A DNA stretch of 21,233 bases from an uncultured Granulicatella sp. (GTDB lineage: Bacteria; Bacillota; Bacilli; Lactobacillales; Aerococcaceae), in assembly GCA_937891475.1 (NCBI GenBank), contig CALATC010000194.1:1-21233 (forward strand), given 5' to 3'. Under the pieces are notes generated by a model. The model searched no databases. It had not been told where the DNA came from and saw only the letters and a list, made by a program, of their open reading frames with translations. Positions 9,571-16,861 of the stretch are shown one piece after another; positions within the stretch are counted from its first letter, which is position 1, and the number at the start of each line of letters is the position of its first letter. The translations under genes and the position numbers were made by a program.

Positions 9571-10254
9571 TTGGAACAAACATTTCAACAATTTTGGATG
9601 TATCAAGGAGGAACGACCGTTCCAAATCCATTCATCCGATATTATCAACAATTACAATTAACGGCACAAGAATGCTTAATGCTCTCTTGGTGGTTACAAC
9701 ATTCAACTTCCGAATATTTCCCATTGAATGTCGAAGAAGTCTGTGATGTTTTTTCGATTTCTGAAAATACTTTATTTCAAATTATTCAGCATTTATTAGA
9801 TCGACAAGTGGTATCCGTTACTCAAAAAGAAAATGAAGAAGGAAAAAGAGAGGAGTATTATAGTTTGGCTCCTTTATTCCAACAATTAGAAATTTTACAT
9901 CGACAAGAAGTTGCTAAAAAGTCTGAAAATGATAATCCAAATTTAATTTTTGTGATTGAAAAAGAATTTGGTAGACCGATTAGTTCGTATGAGATTCAAA
10001 TGATTAAAAGTTGGATTGATAAAGATGAATATTCTTATGAGTTAATTTTAGCTGCTTTAAAAGAAGCTGTTTTAAATCAAGTATTTACGTTGAAGTATAT
10101 GGATAAGATTTTATTAACGTGGCAAAGAAAAGGGTTCAAAACGGTTCAACAAGTAATTCAAGATAAGAATCGTTCAAGAAATGGACAGTTTACAGCAAAA
10201 CCAAAAGAAACAACTCAGATTCCTCAAGTGCCATTAGATAATTGGTTGGATTAA
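9571..10254 (+). CDS. dnaD: Replication initiation/primosome protein DnaD
   Basis: Primosome component of low-GC Gram-positives; it works with DnaB and DnaI to load the replicative helicase at oriC and at restart sites. The protein is 227 residues. A winged-helix N-terminal domain (about 1-105) is followed by a DnaD C-terminal domain beginning near FVIEKEFGRPISSYEI. The family's YxxxIxxxW DNA-binding motif is present as YMDKILLTW (176-184). An upstream ATG at 9547 lies right at the end of a terminator hairpin. TTG 9571 follows AAAGAGGTG at six-base spacing and is the preferred start. The C-terminal tail is basic and probably disordered. Confidence 0.9.
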   Translation: MEQTFQQFWMYQGGTTVPNPFIRYYQQLQLTAQECLMLSWWLQHSTSEYFPLNVEEVCDVFSISENTLFQIIQHLLDRQVVSVTQKENEEGKREEYYSLAPLFQQLEILHRQEVAKKSENDNPNLIFVIEKEFGRPISSYEIQMIKSWIDKDEYSYELILAALKEAVLNQVFTLKYMDKILLTWQRKGFKTVQQVIQDKNRSRNGQFTAKPKETTQIPQVPLDNWLD

Positions 10255-10266
10255 TGGAGGAAGGCT

Positions 10267-10905
10267 ATGTTATCAAAAACAAAAACAATTGAAGCCGTTC
10301 AAACGATGGGAGATTTATTTCCAGATGCTCATTGTGAGCTAAACCATCGCAATGCTTTTGAATTACTGATTGCTACGATTCTAAGTGCTCAAGCAACGGA
10401 TGTAGGTGTGAATAAAGTTACTCCTAAATTATTTGAGAGATTTCCAACTCCTGCTCATTTAGCAACTGCTAGTGAGGAGTCAGTAATTGAATGTATTCAG
10501 TCATTGGGATTGTATCGAAGTAAGGCAAAAAATATTCGTCTTTGTGCACAGCAACTTTTGGAACGATTTAACGGAGAAGTTCCTCAAACGAGAGAAGAAT
10601 TAGTGAGTTTAGCTGGTGTAGGTAGAAAAACTGCCAATGTCGTGATGAGTGTTGCCTTTAATATTCCAGCATTTGCAGTAGATACTCACGTTGAGAGAAT
10701 TTCCAAAAGATTACAGATTTGTAGACAAAAAGATACCGTGTTAGAAGTAGAAGAAACTTTATGTCGTAAAATTCCGAAAGAATTATGGTCTAGAGCGCAT
10801 CATTGGATGATTTTCTTTGGACGATATCACTGCATTGCTCGAAAACCAAAATGTCATGAATGTCCATTATTAGAAATGTGTGCATTTGGAAAAAGAGAAG
10901 TGTAA
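10267..10905 (+). CDS. nth: Endonuclease III (DNA glycosylase / AP lyase)
   Basis: Removes oxidised pyrimidines and cuts abasic sites in base excision repair. The protein is 212 residues, standard for the family. The helix-hairpin-helix LAGVGRKTANVV carries catalytic Lys121. Asp139 in AVDTHVERIS is the second catalytic residue. The C-terminal [4Fe-4S] loop has the expected spacing C-x6-C-x2-C-x5-C (Cys189, 196, 199, 205). GGAGGAAGG lies just before the ATG, and 12 bases separate it from dnaD. The ypoC and ponA genes that follow nth in Bacillus are absent here. Confidence 0.95.
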   Translation: MLSKTKTIEAVQTMGDLFPDAHCELNHRNAFELLIATILSAQATDVGVNKVTPKLFERFPTPAHLATASEESVIECIQSLGLYRSKAKNIRLCAQQLLERFNGEVPQTREELVSLAGVGRKTANVVMSVAFNIPAFAVDTHVERISKRLQICRQKDTVLEVEETLCRKIPKELWSRAHHWMIFFGRYHCIARKPKCHECPLLEMCAFGKREV

Positions 10906-10984
10906 AATCATTCATCGATTATTTAACATAAAAATTGAAACGTTAACAAAAGTTCCTAACAACTTCGTCTTTATTTCCTAAAAA

Positions 10985-10993
10985 TGTTATAAT
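10985..10993 (+). promoter_or_regulatory. Extended -10 promoter P1 upstream of the DUF2187 gene
   Basis: TGTTATAAT is a perfect extended -10 element with no clear -35. It lies about 50 bases upstream of P2. The two may act in tandem. Confidence 0.45.
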
Positions 10994-11017
10994 AACAATG
11001 TTTTTATGACTTTTCAA

Positions 11018-11046
11018 CTGACAATAAACTTCTTTTGTGCTATACT
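11018..11046 (+). promoter_or_regulatory. Sigma-A-type promoter P2 of the DUF2187 gene
   Basis: CTGACA (-35, one mismatch) and TATACT (-10), 17 bases apart, with an extended TGC before the -10. Transcription would begin near 11053. The open reading frame that starts upstream at 11035 overlaps this -10 box, so translation should begin further downstream, at ATG 11107. Confidence 0.75.
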
Positions 11047-11106
11047 AAGATTAGTAATATTGTAGATGTGTTGGATTTGGAAGGCCCGTGGGAAGAGGCG
11101 ATAGAG

Positions 11107-11457
11107 ATGGCACTTAAAGTGACAAAAAAAGTTCAAGGAATCGTTGAAACGGAACTTCGTAAAGGAACTAGCAAATCTCGTATTGCACATATATTGGGTA
11201 TATCATATGATGAAGTTCTTGTTGTCATTAAACGAGTTAAAGATTCTATTCGCCCAGATGTAGGAGATCGGATTCATTTTACGTTTAGAGAACAACAAAT
11301 GTACGGTGTGATTTATAAGTTACTTTCCAATAGTGCAGTCGTGATTATTGACTGGGAATCTTCTACGACCGTTATGAAAGATATTTGTGAAGACCGCACC
11401 ATCGTAAATTTTAAAGATATTATTGAATTTTTACCAGATGATGCTAAGGCAGACTAA
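11107..11457 (+). CDS. HTH-like plus DUF2187 (YkvS-type) protein
   Basis: A 116-residue protein of unknown function. Residues about 15-48 look like a helix-turn-helix (SKSRIAHILGISYDEVLVVI). Residues about 51-110 resemble the small beta-barrel DUF2187/YkvS domain (VGDRIHF, GVIYKLLSNSAVVII, RTIVNFKDI). Such a pairing suggests a nucleic-acid-binding regulator, which is inference. A frame is open from TTG 11035, but that start lies in the promoter. ATG 11107 has AAGAGG eight bases upstream. The stop codon lies inside the stem of the following terminator, so the gene appears to be a single-gene unit driven by P1/P2. Confidence 0.7.
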   Translation: MALKVTKKVQGIVETELRKGTSKSRIAHILGISYDEVLVVIKRVKDSIRPDVGDRIHFTFREQQMYGVIYKLLSNSAVVIIDWESSTTVMKDICEDRTIVNFKDIIEFLPDDAKAD

Positions 11458-11477
11458 TCTTGGATTAGTCTGTTTTT
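11450..11477 (+). terminator. Terminator overlapping the DUF2187 stop codon
   Basis: CAGACTAATC pairs perfectly with GATTAGTCTG (11450-11459 with 11463-11472) across a TTG loop, followed by TTTTT. The left arm contains the TAA stop. A terminating ribosome would cover the left arm, so translation could modulate read-through into the next gene, whose ribosome site starts eight bases after the T-run. Confidence 0.88.
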
Positions 11478-11498
11478 CTTTTGAAGAGGAGGAAAATA

Positions 11499-12413
11499 AT
11501 GGGAAATACAATTGAGTTTCCAAATCAAGAAGAATTTTATATACAAAAAGCGAATCAATGTCAAAAAGAAGAGGATTTAATCGGAGCTATTGATTGGTTA
11601 GAGAAAGGATATATTAAGACTCATTCAGAACAACTATTGGAAAAATTATGGACTTTATTGTGTCAAACTCAAGATTGGAATGAAATTATTTGGCTCGTAG
11701 AAGAGTTTGAGTTGAAGGAAGAAAAATACTTATCGGTCTATATTGAAGCGTTAATTTTTATGAATCGATTTGAAGAAGTAGAAGAGTTATTAAGAGATTC
11801 TCAGCATTTAGAGTATCCTTGGATAAACACTCTTCAACTGAAAATGATGAATCAAAAATTGAAAAATCAACAAGATAAAATTCAGCAGCTACAAGAAATA
11901 GGAGAAGCATTACAAAACCAGGATAAAATTTTTTCTGTAGAAGAAATGCATTATATATCTCAAGTTTTAATTGATTCTACATTGCAACAAAAAGAGTATG
12001 TGATTCAATCATTTTTAATTCATCCACATACGCCAATGTTTGATAAAGCAATTTTATTAGATGAATGGTTGGAATCAGGGACATTTAAGACCATCCAAAT
12101 ATTATGGAATGGTGAAATGAAACGAATCGAACGAGATAAATTGTCATCTATTTCGAAATCACCATTGTATAAAGAAGAATCTGTGTTGTTCAATGAATTG
12201 ATGAATCACTGTTCAATGGAAGAAGCTACGATGTTAGCTCAAAAATGGATGCAAGACACGATTCGATTATATCCGTTTCAAGAAGAGTATATTTCTTCAT
12301 TTGAGGAATGGATAAACTATTTTTCAAAAAAAGAAGACTTAATGCAAACTTTCTTTTATGATGATGCTACTTTTGTTAAACAATATGATGATTTTCGAGA
12401 AAATAAATACTGA
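11499..12413 (+). CDS. Alpha-helical repeat (TPR-like) protein of unknown function
   Basis: A 304-residue soluble, acidic, strongly helical protein without signal peptide or membrane segment. The first part reads like degenerate tetratricopeptide repeats (EEFYIQKANQCQKEEDLIGA, then IEALIFMNRFEEVEELL), a helix-pair pattern that usually mediates protein-protein contacts. I do not recognise a catalytic motif. TTG 11481 is in frame, but the strong AGAGGAGG at 11485-11492 places the start at ATG 11499. No promoter is seen between the preceding terminator and this gene, so expression probably relies on read-through from P1/P2. The next gene has its own promoter. Confidence 0.65.
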   Translation: MGNTIEFPNQEEFYIQKANQCQKEEDLIGAIDWLEKGYIKTHSEQLLEKLWTLLCQTQDWNEIIWLVEEFELKEEKYLSVYIEALIFMNRFEEVEELLRDSQHLEYPWINTLQLKMMNQKLKNQQDKIQQLQEIGEALQNQDKIFSVEEMHYISQVLIDSTLQQKEYVIQSFLIHPHTPMFDKAILLDEWLESGTFKTIQILWNGEMKRIERDKLSSISKSPLYKEESVLFNELMNHCSMEEATMLAQKWMQDTIRLYPFQEEYISSFEEWINYFSKKEDLMQTFFYDDATFVKQYDDFRENKY

Positions 12414-12435
12414 AAATAGACTTGAAACAAATCAT

Positions 12436-12464
12436 TTTAAAAAAAGAATTAGAACGTATATAAT
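12436..12464 (+). promoter_or_regulatory. Promoter of the csp operon
   Basis: TTTAAA (-35, 4 of 6) and TATAAT (-10), 17 bases apart. Start of transcription near 12471 gives a leader of about 40 bases. This lacks the long leader typical of strongly cold-induced csp genes. Confidence 0.7.
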
Positions 12465-12509
12465 GAGATAAAAGCTGTCTAATGATAGAAAAGGCTGGAG
12501 GTTTTCATA

Positions 12510-12722
12510 ATGAAAAAAGGAATCGTAAAATGGTTTAGCAATGAAAAAGGCTATGGTTTTATTTCGGTCACTGATACAGATGAAGATATTTTTGTTCACT
12601 TTACTGGCATTATATCTGAAGGATTTAAGACTTTAAAGGAAGGACAAAGAGTAGAATTTGAAATTGCACAAGGTGCTCATGGACTTCAAGCTACTCATGT
12701 AAGTGTAGTAGTTTCTGAATGA
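12510..12722 (+). CDS. csp: Cold-shock domain protein (Csp family)
   Basis: A 70-residue single-domain OB-fold RNA/ssDNA chaperone. The RNA-binding motifs are RNP1 KGYGFI (13-18) and RNP2 DIFVHF (26-31), with the family opening [15 protein letters not shown]. Csp proteins melt secondary structure in mRNA. GGAGG is eight bases before the ATG. The TGA stop overlaps the start of the RNase HI-like gene as ATGA, so the two are probably translationally coupled. The short leader suggests constitutive or mildly regulated expression rather than classical cold induction. Confidence 0.95.
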   Translation: MKKGIVKWFSNEKGYGFISVTDTDEDIFVHFTGIISEGFKTLKEGQRVEFEIAQGAHGLQATHVSVVVSE

Positions 12723-13123
12723 TTCGAGTAAGAACAGATGCAGCTGTAAATGGAAATCCAGGAAAAGTTGGAATTGGAATTGAAATTTTATACGAAAAAC
12801 AACAATTTTTATTTAAGGAAAATACTGATCAATTAATGGATAATCATCAAGCAGAATTATGGGCGATTTATCGTGCCTTAATCATTCTTCAAGAAAAAGA
12901 ATGGCATCATGAAGTGATTTTTTTGAATTCTGATTCGAAATTTGCCATGATGGCGATTGAAAAAAATTATACGAAACAAGTAGCTTACCAAGAGATTCTA
13001 AAAAAAGTGCAGGAAGAACGTAAAAAAATTCCGCAACTATTTTTAGAATGGATTCCTGAAAAGGAAAACCGAGGTGCTGATCAATTAGCAAGACAAGCTT
13101 TACAACAAATTTTAGGAAGATAG
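12719..13123 (+). CDS. RNase HI-family protein (RVT_3-type)
   Basis: A 134-residue RNase H-fold protein expected to cut the RNA strand of RNA-DNA hybrids in a metal-dependent way. The four acidic metal ligands of RNase HI are visible: Asp7 ([11 protein letters not shown]), Glu46 (NHQAELWAI), Asp72 (LNSDSKFA) and Asp121 (ENRGADQLA). It resembles the short plant/bacterial RNase HI-like group (Bacillus YpdQ/YpeP type) that lacks the basic handle, so activity may be weak or specialised. The start overlaps the csp stop by four bases, without a strong ribosome site of its own. Pairing with an RNA chaperone suggests a shared RNA-metabolism role (inference). Confidence 0.85.
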   Translation: MIRVRTDAAVNGNPGKVGIGIEILYEKQQFLFKENTDQLMDNHQAELWAIYRALIILQEKEWHHEVIFLNSDSKFAMMAIEKNYTKQVAYQEILKKVQEERKKIPQLFLEWIPEKENRGADQLARQALQQILGR

Positions 13124-13135
13124 GGAGTTTTTAAG

Positions 13136-13417
13136 ATGGAAGAACACGTATTATATTTTAGTAGCTTATGCCCAGATACTAAAGCATTTGTAGAGGAGTT
13201 ACAAAGACAAAATATTAGCTATCGTGAGGTAGATATTACTGCAAGTATGGCAAATTTAAAAGAATTTATTCGTTTAAGAGATGATAAACCACAATTTGAA
13301 GGTCGTAAACAATGGGGAATGGTAGGTGTTCCTTGTTTAGTGACAAAAACTGGACAATACATTTTTGAAATTGGTCAATTAAATGGAACTAGCTGTGAGG
13401 CTGTACCAGTTGAGTAA
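13136..13417 (+). CDS. Glutaredoxin-like protein with a CPDT motif
   Basis: A 93-residue thioredoxin-fold protein. The N-terminal strand-loop is YFSSLCPDTKAF, with Cys12 but Thr in place of the second active-site cysteine, giving a monothiol CPxT site. VGVPCLV contains the likely cis-proline. Other members of this group in Firmicutes are annotated only as glutaredoxin-related. It may reduce mixed disulfides, or it may be a non-catalytic relative. GGGAG precedes the ATG at 13136. The C-terminus overlaps the next gene. Confidence 0.72.
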   Translation: MEEHVLYFSSLCPDTKAFVEELQRQNISYREVDITASMANLKEFIRLRDDKPQFEGRKQWGMVGVPCLVTKTGQYIFEIGQLNGTSCEAVPVE

Positions 13418-13685
13418 TATTCCGTCGCTATTTTTAGGATATGTGCTATTGATAAATCTTTTATTATTTCTTTTGATGGGAATCGATAAGAGAGCAGCTA
13501 AACGAAAAAAATGGCGAATACCCGAGAGAAGATTATTAACATTAGGAATCATTGGTGGGGGAATTGGTGGAATACTAGGAATGTTAGTTTTCCACCATAA
13601 AACTCACCGAATTTATTTTAAAATTTGTTATGGTATAAATGTGTTTTGTTTGGGAATTGCTTTCCTATACTTTATACAACAATAG
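13410..13685 (+). CDS. DUF1294 family small membrane protein
   Basis: A 91-residue protein with about three membrane segments and a conserved basic loop after the first (MGIDKRAAKRKKWRIPE). The pattern GIIGGGIGGILGMLVFHHKT and the following YFKI match the DUF1294 (YsdA) family, whose function is unknown. An in-frame ATG at 13383 lacks a ribosome site. TTG 13410 lies nine bases after GTGAGG and overlaps the preceding stop codon, so it is preferred with moderate certainty. Confidence 0.75.
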   Translation: MSNIPSLFLGYVLLINLLLFLLMGIDKRAAKRKKWRIPERRLLTLGIIGGGIGGILGMLVFHHKTHRIYFKICYGINVFCLGIAFLYFIQQ

Positions 13686-13698
13686 TTAGGGGGAAGTG

Positions 13699-14375
13699 AT
13701 GAAACAACAAAAAGGAATATTATTTGCGATGTGGATTGGACTTCTAAGTGCCCTTTCAGGATTTGTAAATATTACAACATTGTTATTATATGAGAAGCCT
13801 ACTACTCATATGACGGGAAATGTTTCAGGATTTTTGATTCATGCGATGTCAGGCGAAACGAGTCATGCACTTACATTACTATTGATTATTATTAGTTTCC
13901 TACTAGGTGGAGTTTGTTGCGGAATGATTTTTTCTGAAAAAGTTTTCCGATTTGCAAACCGATATGGAATATTACTTATTGTATTAGGTTTGTTATTAGG
14001 AATTAGTTTTTGGTTAAAATTAGAAGTTTTATGGATTTATCAATTAGCTTTTACAGTCGGTGTTCAAAATGGTATGTTTATTTATTACCGTGGAATGATT
14101 GTCAGAACTTCTCATTTTACGGGATATTTAACAGATACAGGATTTGCGATTGGAAGATTTTTGAGAGGGCATCGTAAGGACAAAGTAAAAATAATTTTTA
14201 TAGTTTAAGTATGTTATTTTTCTTATTCGGTGGTGCATTAGCGTTTGAAATGGCAGTATGGGCTAAAGAATTATTACTTCTCGTCATTAGTATTAGTTAT
14301 GTATTAGTAGGTGGATATTATTTCTTATTCCGTCATTTATACGAATACTATCATTTGTTGGAGGATCAATCATGA
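13699..14375 (+). pseudogene. DUF1275 (YoaK-type) membrane protein, frameshifted
   Basis: Resembles the DUF1275 family of roughly 220-residue, six-helix inner-membrane proteins of unknown function. The first frame reads 13699-14208, with the family's N-terminal pattern SGFVNITTLL and HMTGNVSGF and the loop GRFLRGHRKDKVK. It then stops after KIIFIV. From 14199 the -1 frame continues in register (YSLSMLFFLFGGALAFEM) to TGA 14373-14375 with no stop, supplying the missing last helices and giving about 225 residues in total. The break lies in a run of five T (14195-14199); a sixth T would restore the frame. The continuous frame ends by overlapping the next gene as ATGA, so the shift is recent, phase-variable or a sequencing error. 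Confidence 0.82.
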
Positions 14376-14893
14376 CAGATATTTTAGTTGTAGTGGATAT
14401 GCAAAAAGATTTTGTAGATGGAGTCTTAGGAACAAAAGAGGCAGTAGCGATTGTTTCTAATGTAGCGTCAACAATTCGAGAATTTCCTGGGAAAGTCTTT
14501 TATACCTTGGATACTCATCAAGAAAATTATTTAGAAACAGAAGAAGGTAAAAAATTACCAGTCGTTCACTGTGTAAAAGGAACTCCGGGTTGGCAATTAG
14601 ATGAAACTGTAAAAGAAGCACTTTTAGAAAAAGATGCTATTGGAGTTGAAAAGCCTACTTTTGGATCCACATCATTAATGGAATTATTACAAGGGATTCC
14701 TTCAATCAGCTCTATTATATTTTTAGGGTTATGTACGGATATTTGTGTTATTAGTAATGTTTTATTAGCAAAAGCGAATTTCCCAGAAGTACCGATTTAT
14801 GTAAACTCAACTTCATGCGCAGGGGTAAGTCCTCAAACTCATCAGCAAGCATTAGAAGCTATGAAAATGTGCCAAGTGAATGTAGTAGAATAA
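14372..14893 (+). CDS. Isochorismatase-family cysteine hydrolase (nicotinamidase-like)
   Basis: A 173-residue cytoplasmic amidohydrolase of the isochorismatase-like fold. The catalytic triad is present: Asp9 (VVDMQKDF), Lys94 (VEKPTFGS) and Cys125 (CTDICVIS). DTH at 47-49 supplies two of the usual metal-binding residues of nicotinamidases, and VVHC at 64-67 another histidine. A nicotinamidase role (nicotinamide to nicotinate, NAD+ salvage) is plausible, but the family is broad and other amides or isochorismate-like substrates cannot be excluded. GGAGG precedes the ATG, which overlaps the stop of the disrupted DUF1275 gene. Confidence 0.8.
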   Translation: MTDILVVVDMQKDFVDGVLGTKEAVAIVSNVASTIREFPGKVFYTLDTHQENYLETEEGKKLPVVHCVKGTPGWQLDETVKEALLEKDAIGVEKPTFGSTSLMELLQGIPSISSIIFLGLCTDICVISNVLLAKANFPEVPIYVNSTSCAGVSPQTHQQALEAMKMCQVNVVE

Positions 14894-14908
14894 AGTGTAG
14901 GTGAAAGA

Positions 14909-15100
14909 ATGGATTCTAAAGAAAAATTAAAAGAATTAAATGTCCTGAATGCCATTATGTTAGTAGCAATTCTAATTGGGATTGTAATAGGCATTATCAT
15001 TCAAGAATTAATCGGTGGAGTAGCAATTGGAATGCTTGGTGGATTTATCACACGATTGATTTATTTAAGAAAAAAATATAAGGATATTAATCCAAAATAA
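14909..15100 (+). CDS. Small two-helix membrane protein, unknown
   Basis: A 63-residue protein with a charged N-terminus (MDSKEKLKELN), two hydrophobic glycine-rich segments at about 13-50 and a basic C-terminus. AGGTG lies before the ATG, with 15 bases after the previous stop and 12 before the next gene, so it is a genuine operon member. I do not recognise a family. Confidence 0.65.
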   Translation: MDSKEKLKELNVLNAIMLVAILIGIVIGIIIQELIGGVAIGMLGGFITRLIYLRKKYKDINPK

Positions 15101-15112
15101 GGAGAAATCATT

Positions 15113-15463
15113 ATGTCACAAGAATTTTTTGAAGCAGTAGAAAAATTTGAAAAAAAATCTATTAAAGAAGTTGAAAGTTTAATCTCAAGTGGAGAAGAAG
15201 TTGTTCTATTTATCGGACGTCCAACTTGTCCTTATTGCCGTCGTTTCGCTCCAAAAATGAATGAAGCACGTCAAGCTTTAAATAAACCAGCTATTTTTGT
15301 TAATAGTGAAGATGTTACACAATTAAATGATATTCAATCATTCCGTCAAAAATATGGTATTCCAACAGTACCAGGTTTATTAGTAGCTAAAGGTGGAGAC
15401 GTTCGAGTAGTTTGCGATTCATCGATTAGCGTAGAAGAAATTGTTGAGTTTGTAAATTGTTAA
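15113..15463 (+). CDS. Thioredoxin-fold protein with CPYC active site
   Basis: A 116-residue thioredoxin-like protein. The redox site is Cys39-Pro-Tyr-Cys42 in FIGRPTCPYCRRF, and the cis-proline is in YGIPTVPGLL (about Pro87). CPYC is typical of glutaredoxins, while the fold length and TVPG are nearer to thioredoxins and to bacteriocin-transport-accessory-type proteins of lactic acid bacteria. No signal peptide is seen, so it acts in the cytoplasm as a disulfide reductase. AAGGAGAA precedes the ATG. It is the second thioredoxin-fold gene in this operon. Confidence 0.82.
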   Translation: MSQEFFEAVEKFEKKSIKEVESLISSGEEVVLFIGRPTCPYCRRFAPKMNEARQALNKPAIFVNSEDVTQLNDIQSFRQKYGIPTVPGLLVAKGGDVRVVCDSSISVEEIVEFVNC

Positions 15464-15497
15464 TTAGTATTTCAATTAAAAAGAGGAGGAGACTTGT

Positions 15498-16850
15498 ATG
15501 AACGAAATTAAATGTCCGCACTGTCAAAAAGTTTTTACGATTGATGAACATTCTTATGCAGATATTGTACGTCAAGTTCGTAATCAAGAATTTACACAAG
15601 AAATTCATCAACAATTAGAATTCGCTAAAAAACAATTTGAAACAGAACAACAATTACAATCACAACAAGCTCAATCTCATTTTGAAGAGAAACTAGCAGA
15701 CTATAAACAACAAATTGCTCTATTAGAACAAGAGTTAAAACAGGCTAGTCAGCAAATGGAATCACAAGTTGAAAAAGAAAAACATAAATTGGAAATAGAA
15801 TTATCCAAAATTCAACAAGAACAAGTGATTTCAAAGCAAGAATTATCGCAGCAATATCAAGAAAAAATTGCACAACAAGAACAAATGATTCAGTCACTTC
15901 AAGCGAAAATTGATGCACAAGAAACAAAAGAAGCCTTACGAGTTTCACAGTTATCTGCAGAAAAAGATCGTGTCATTGCTGATTTAGAAGCGAAAAATCA
16001 TTTACAAGAAAAAGAACAAGAAGTTCAAGCAGCTGCTTTAAAAGAAAAATATGAATTGGAATTACGTCAAAAAGATGAAACGATTGCCTTCTATAAGGAT
16101 TTTAAAGCAAAACAATCGACAAAAATGGTCGGTGAAAGTTTAGAACAACATTGTGAAATTCAATTTAACCAGTTGAGAATGACTGCTTTTCCAAGAGCTG
16201 AGTTCGGAAAAGATAATGATGCCAAAACAGGAAGTAAGGGCGATTATATTTATCGAGAATATGATGATTTTGGAAATGAAATTTTATCGATTATGTTTGA
16301 AATGAAAAATGAAAATGATCAAACAGCAACGAAAAAGAAAAATGAACATTTCTTTAAAGAATTGGATAAAGATAGACGTGAAAAAAATTGCGAATATGCC
16401 ATTTTAGTTTCTTTATTAGAAGCAGATAATGAACTATATAATAATGGAATTGTAGATGTCAGCTATGTTTATGAGAAAATGTATGTTGTAAGGCCTCAAT
16501 TCTTTATTCCAATTATTACGTTATTAAGAAATGCAGCATTAAATTCTTTAAAATATAAACAAGAATTAGCGCAAATGAAAGAACAACAATTAGATATTAC
16601 GCATTTTGAAGAAGACTTACTAGCATTTAAAACAGCCTTTTCTAAAAACTATGAATTGGCAAGTAAGAAATTTAAAACAGCAATTGATGAAATTGATAAA
16701 ACAATTTCTCATTTACAAAAAACAAAAGATGCGTTGTTATCATCTGAAAATAATTTAAGATTAGCGAATAATAAAGCAACTGATTTAACCGTTAAAAAAC
16801 TTGTCAAAAATAATGCAACAATGAAACAGAGATTTGAAGAATTAGAATAG
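15498..16850 (+). CDS. DUF2130 coiled-coil protein with N-terminal CxxC
   Basis: A 450-residue cytoplasmic protein. The N-terminus has a CPHC knuckle (Cys6, Cys9) like half of a zinc ribbon. A long glutamine- and glutamate-rich coiled coil covers about 25-200. The C-terminal domain (about 205-410) matches the DUF2130 family ([39 protein letters not shown]). Its function is not established. The arrangement Glu215-Asp249-Glu268-x-Lys270 resembles a PD-(D/E)XK nuclease core, which is inference. AGGAGGAG precedes the ATG, and the next gene starts 11 bases after the stop. Confidence 0.82.
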   Translation: MNEIKCPHCQKVFTIDEHSYADIVRQVRNQEFTQEIHQQLEFAKKQFETEQQLQSQQAQSHFEEKLADYKQQIALLEQELKQASQQMESQVEKEKHKLEIELSKIQQEQVISKQELSQQYQEKIAQQEQMIQSLQAKIDAQETKEALRVSQLSAEKDRVIADLEAKNHLQEKEQEVQAAALKEKYELELRQKDETIAFYKDFKAKQSTKMVGESLEQHCEIQFNQLRMTAFPRAEFGKDNDAKTGSKGDYIYREYDDFGNEILSIMFEMKNENDQTATKKKNEHFFKELDKDRREKNCEYAILVSLLEADNELYNNGIVDVSYVYEKMYVVRPQFFIPIITLLRNAALNSLKYKQELAQMKEQQLDITHFEEDLLAFKTAFSKNYELASKKFKTAIDEIDKTISHLQKTKDALLSSENNLRLANNKATDLTVKKLVKNNATMKQRFEELE

Positions 16851-16861
16851 AGGAATGGAAA

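Noticed and set aside
11035..11106. Upstream 24-codon extension of the DUF2187 protein from TTG 11035
   Set aside because: It overlaps the -10 box of a well-formed promoter. ATG 11107 has a proper ribosome site, so the extension would not be on the transcript from P2.
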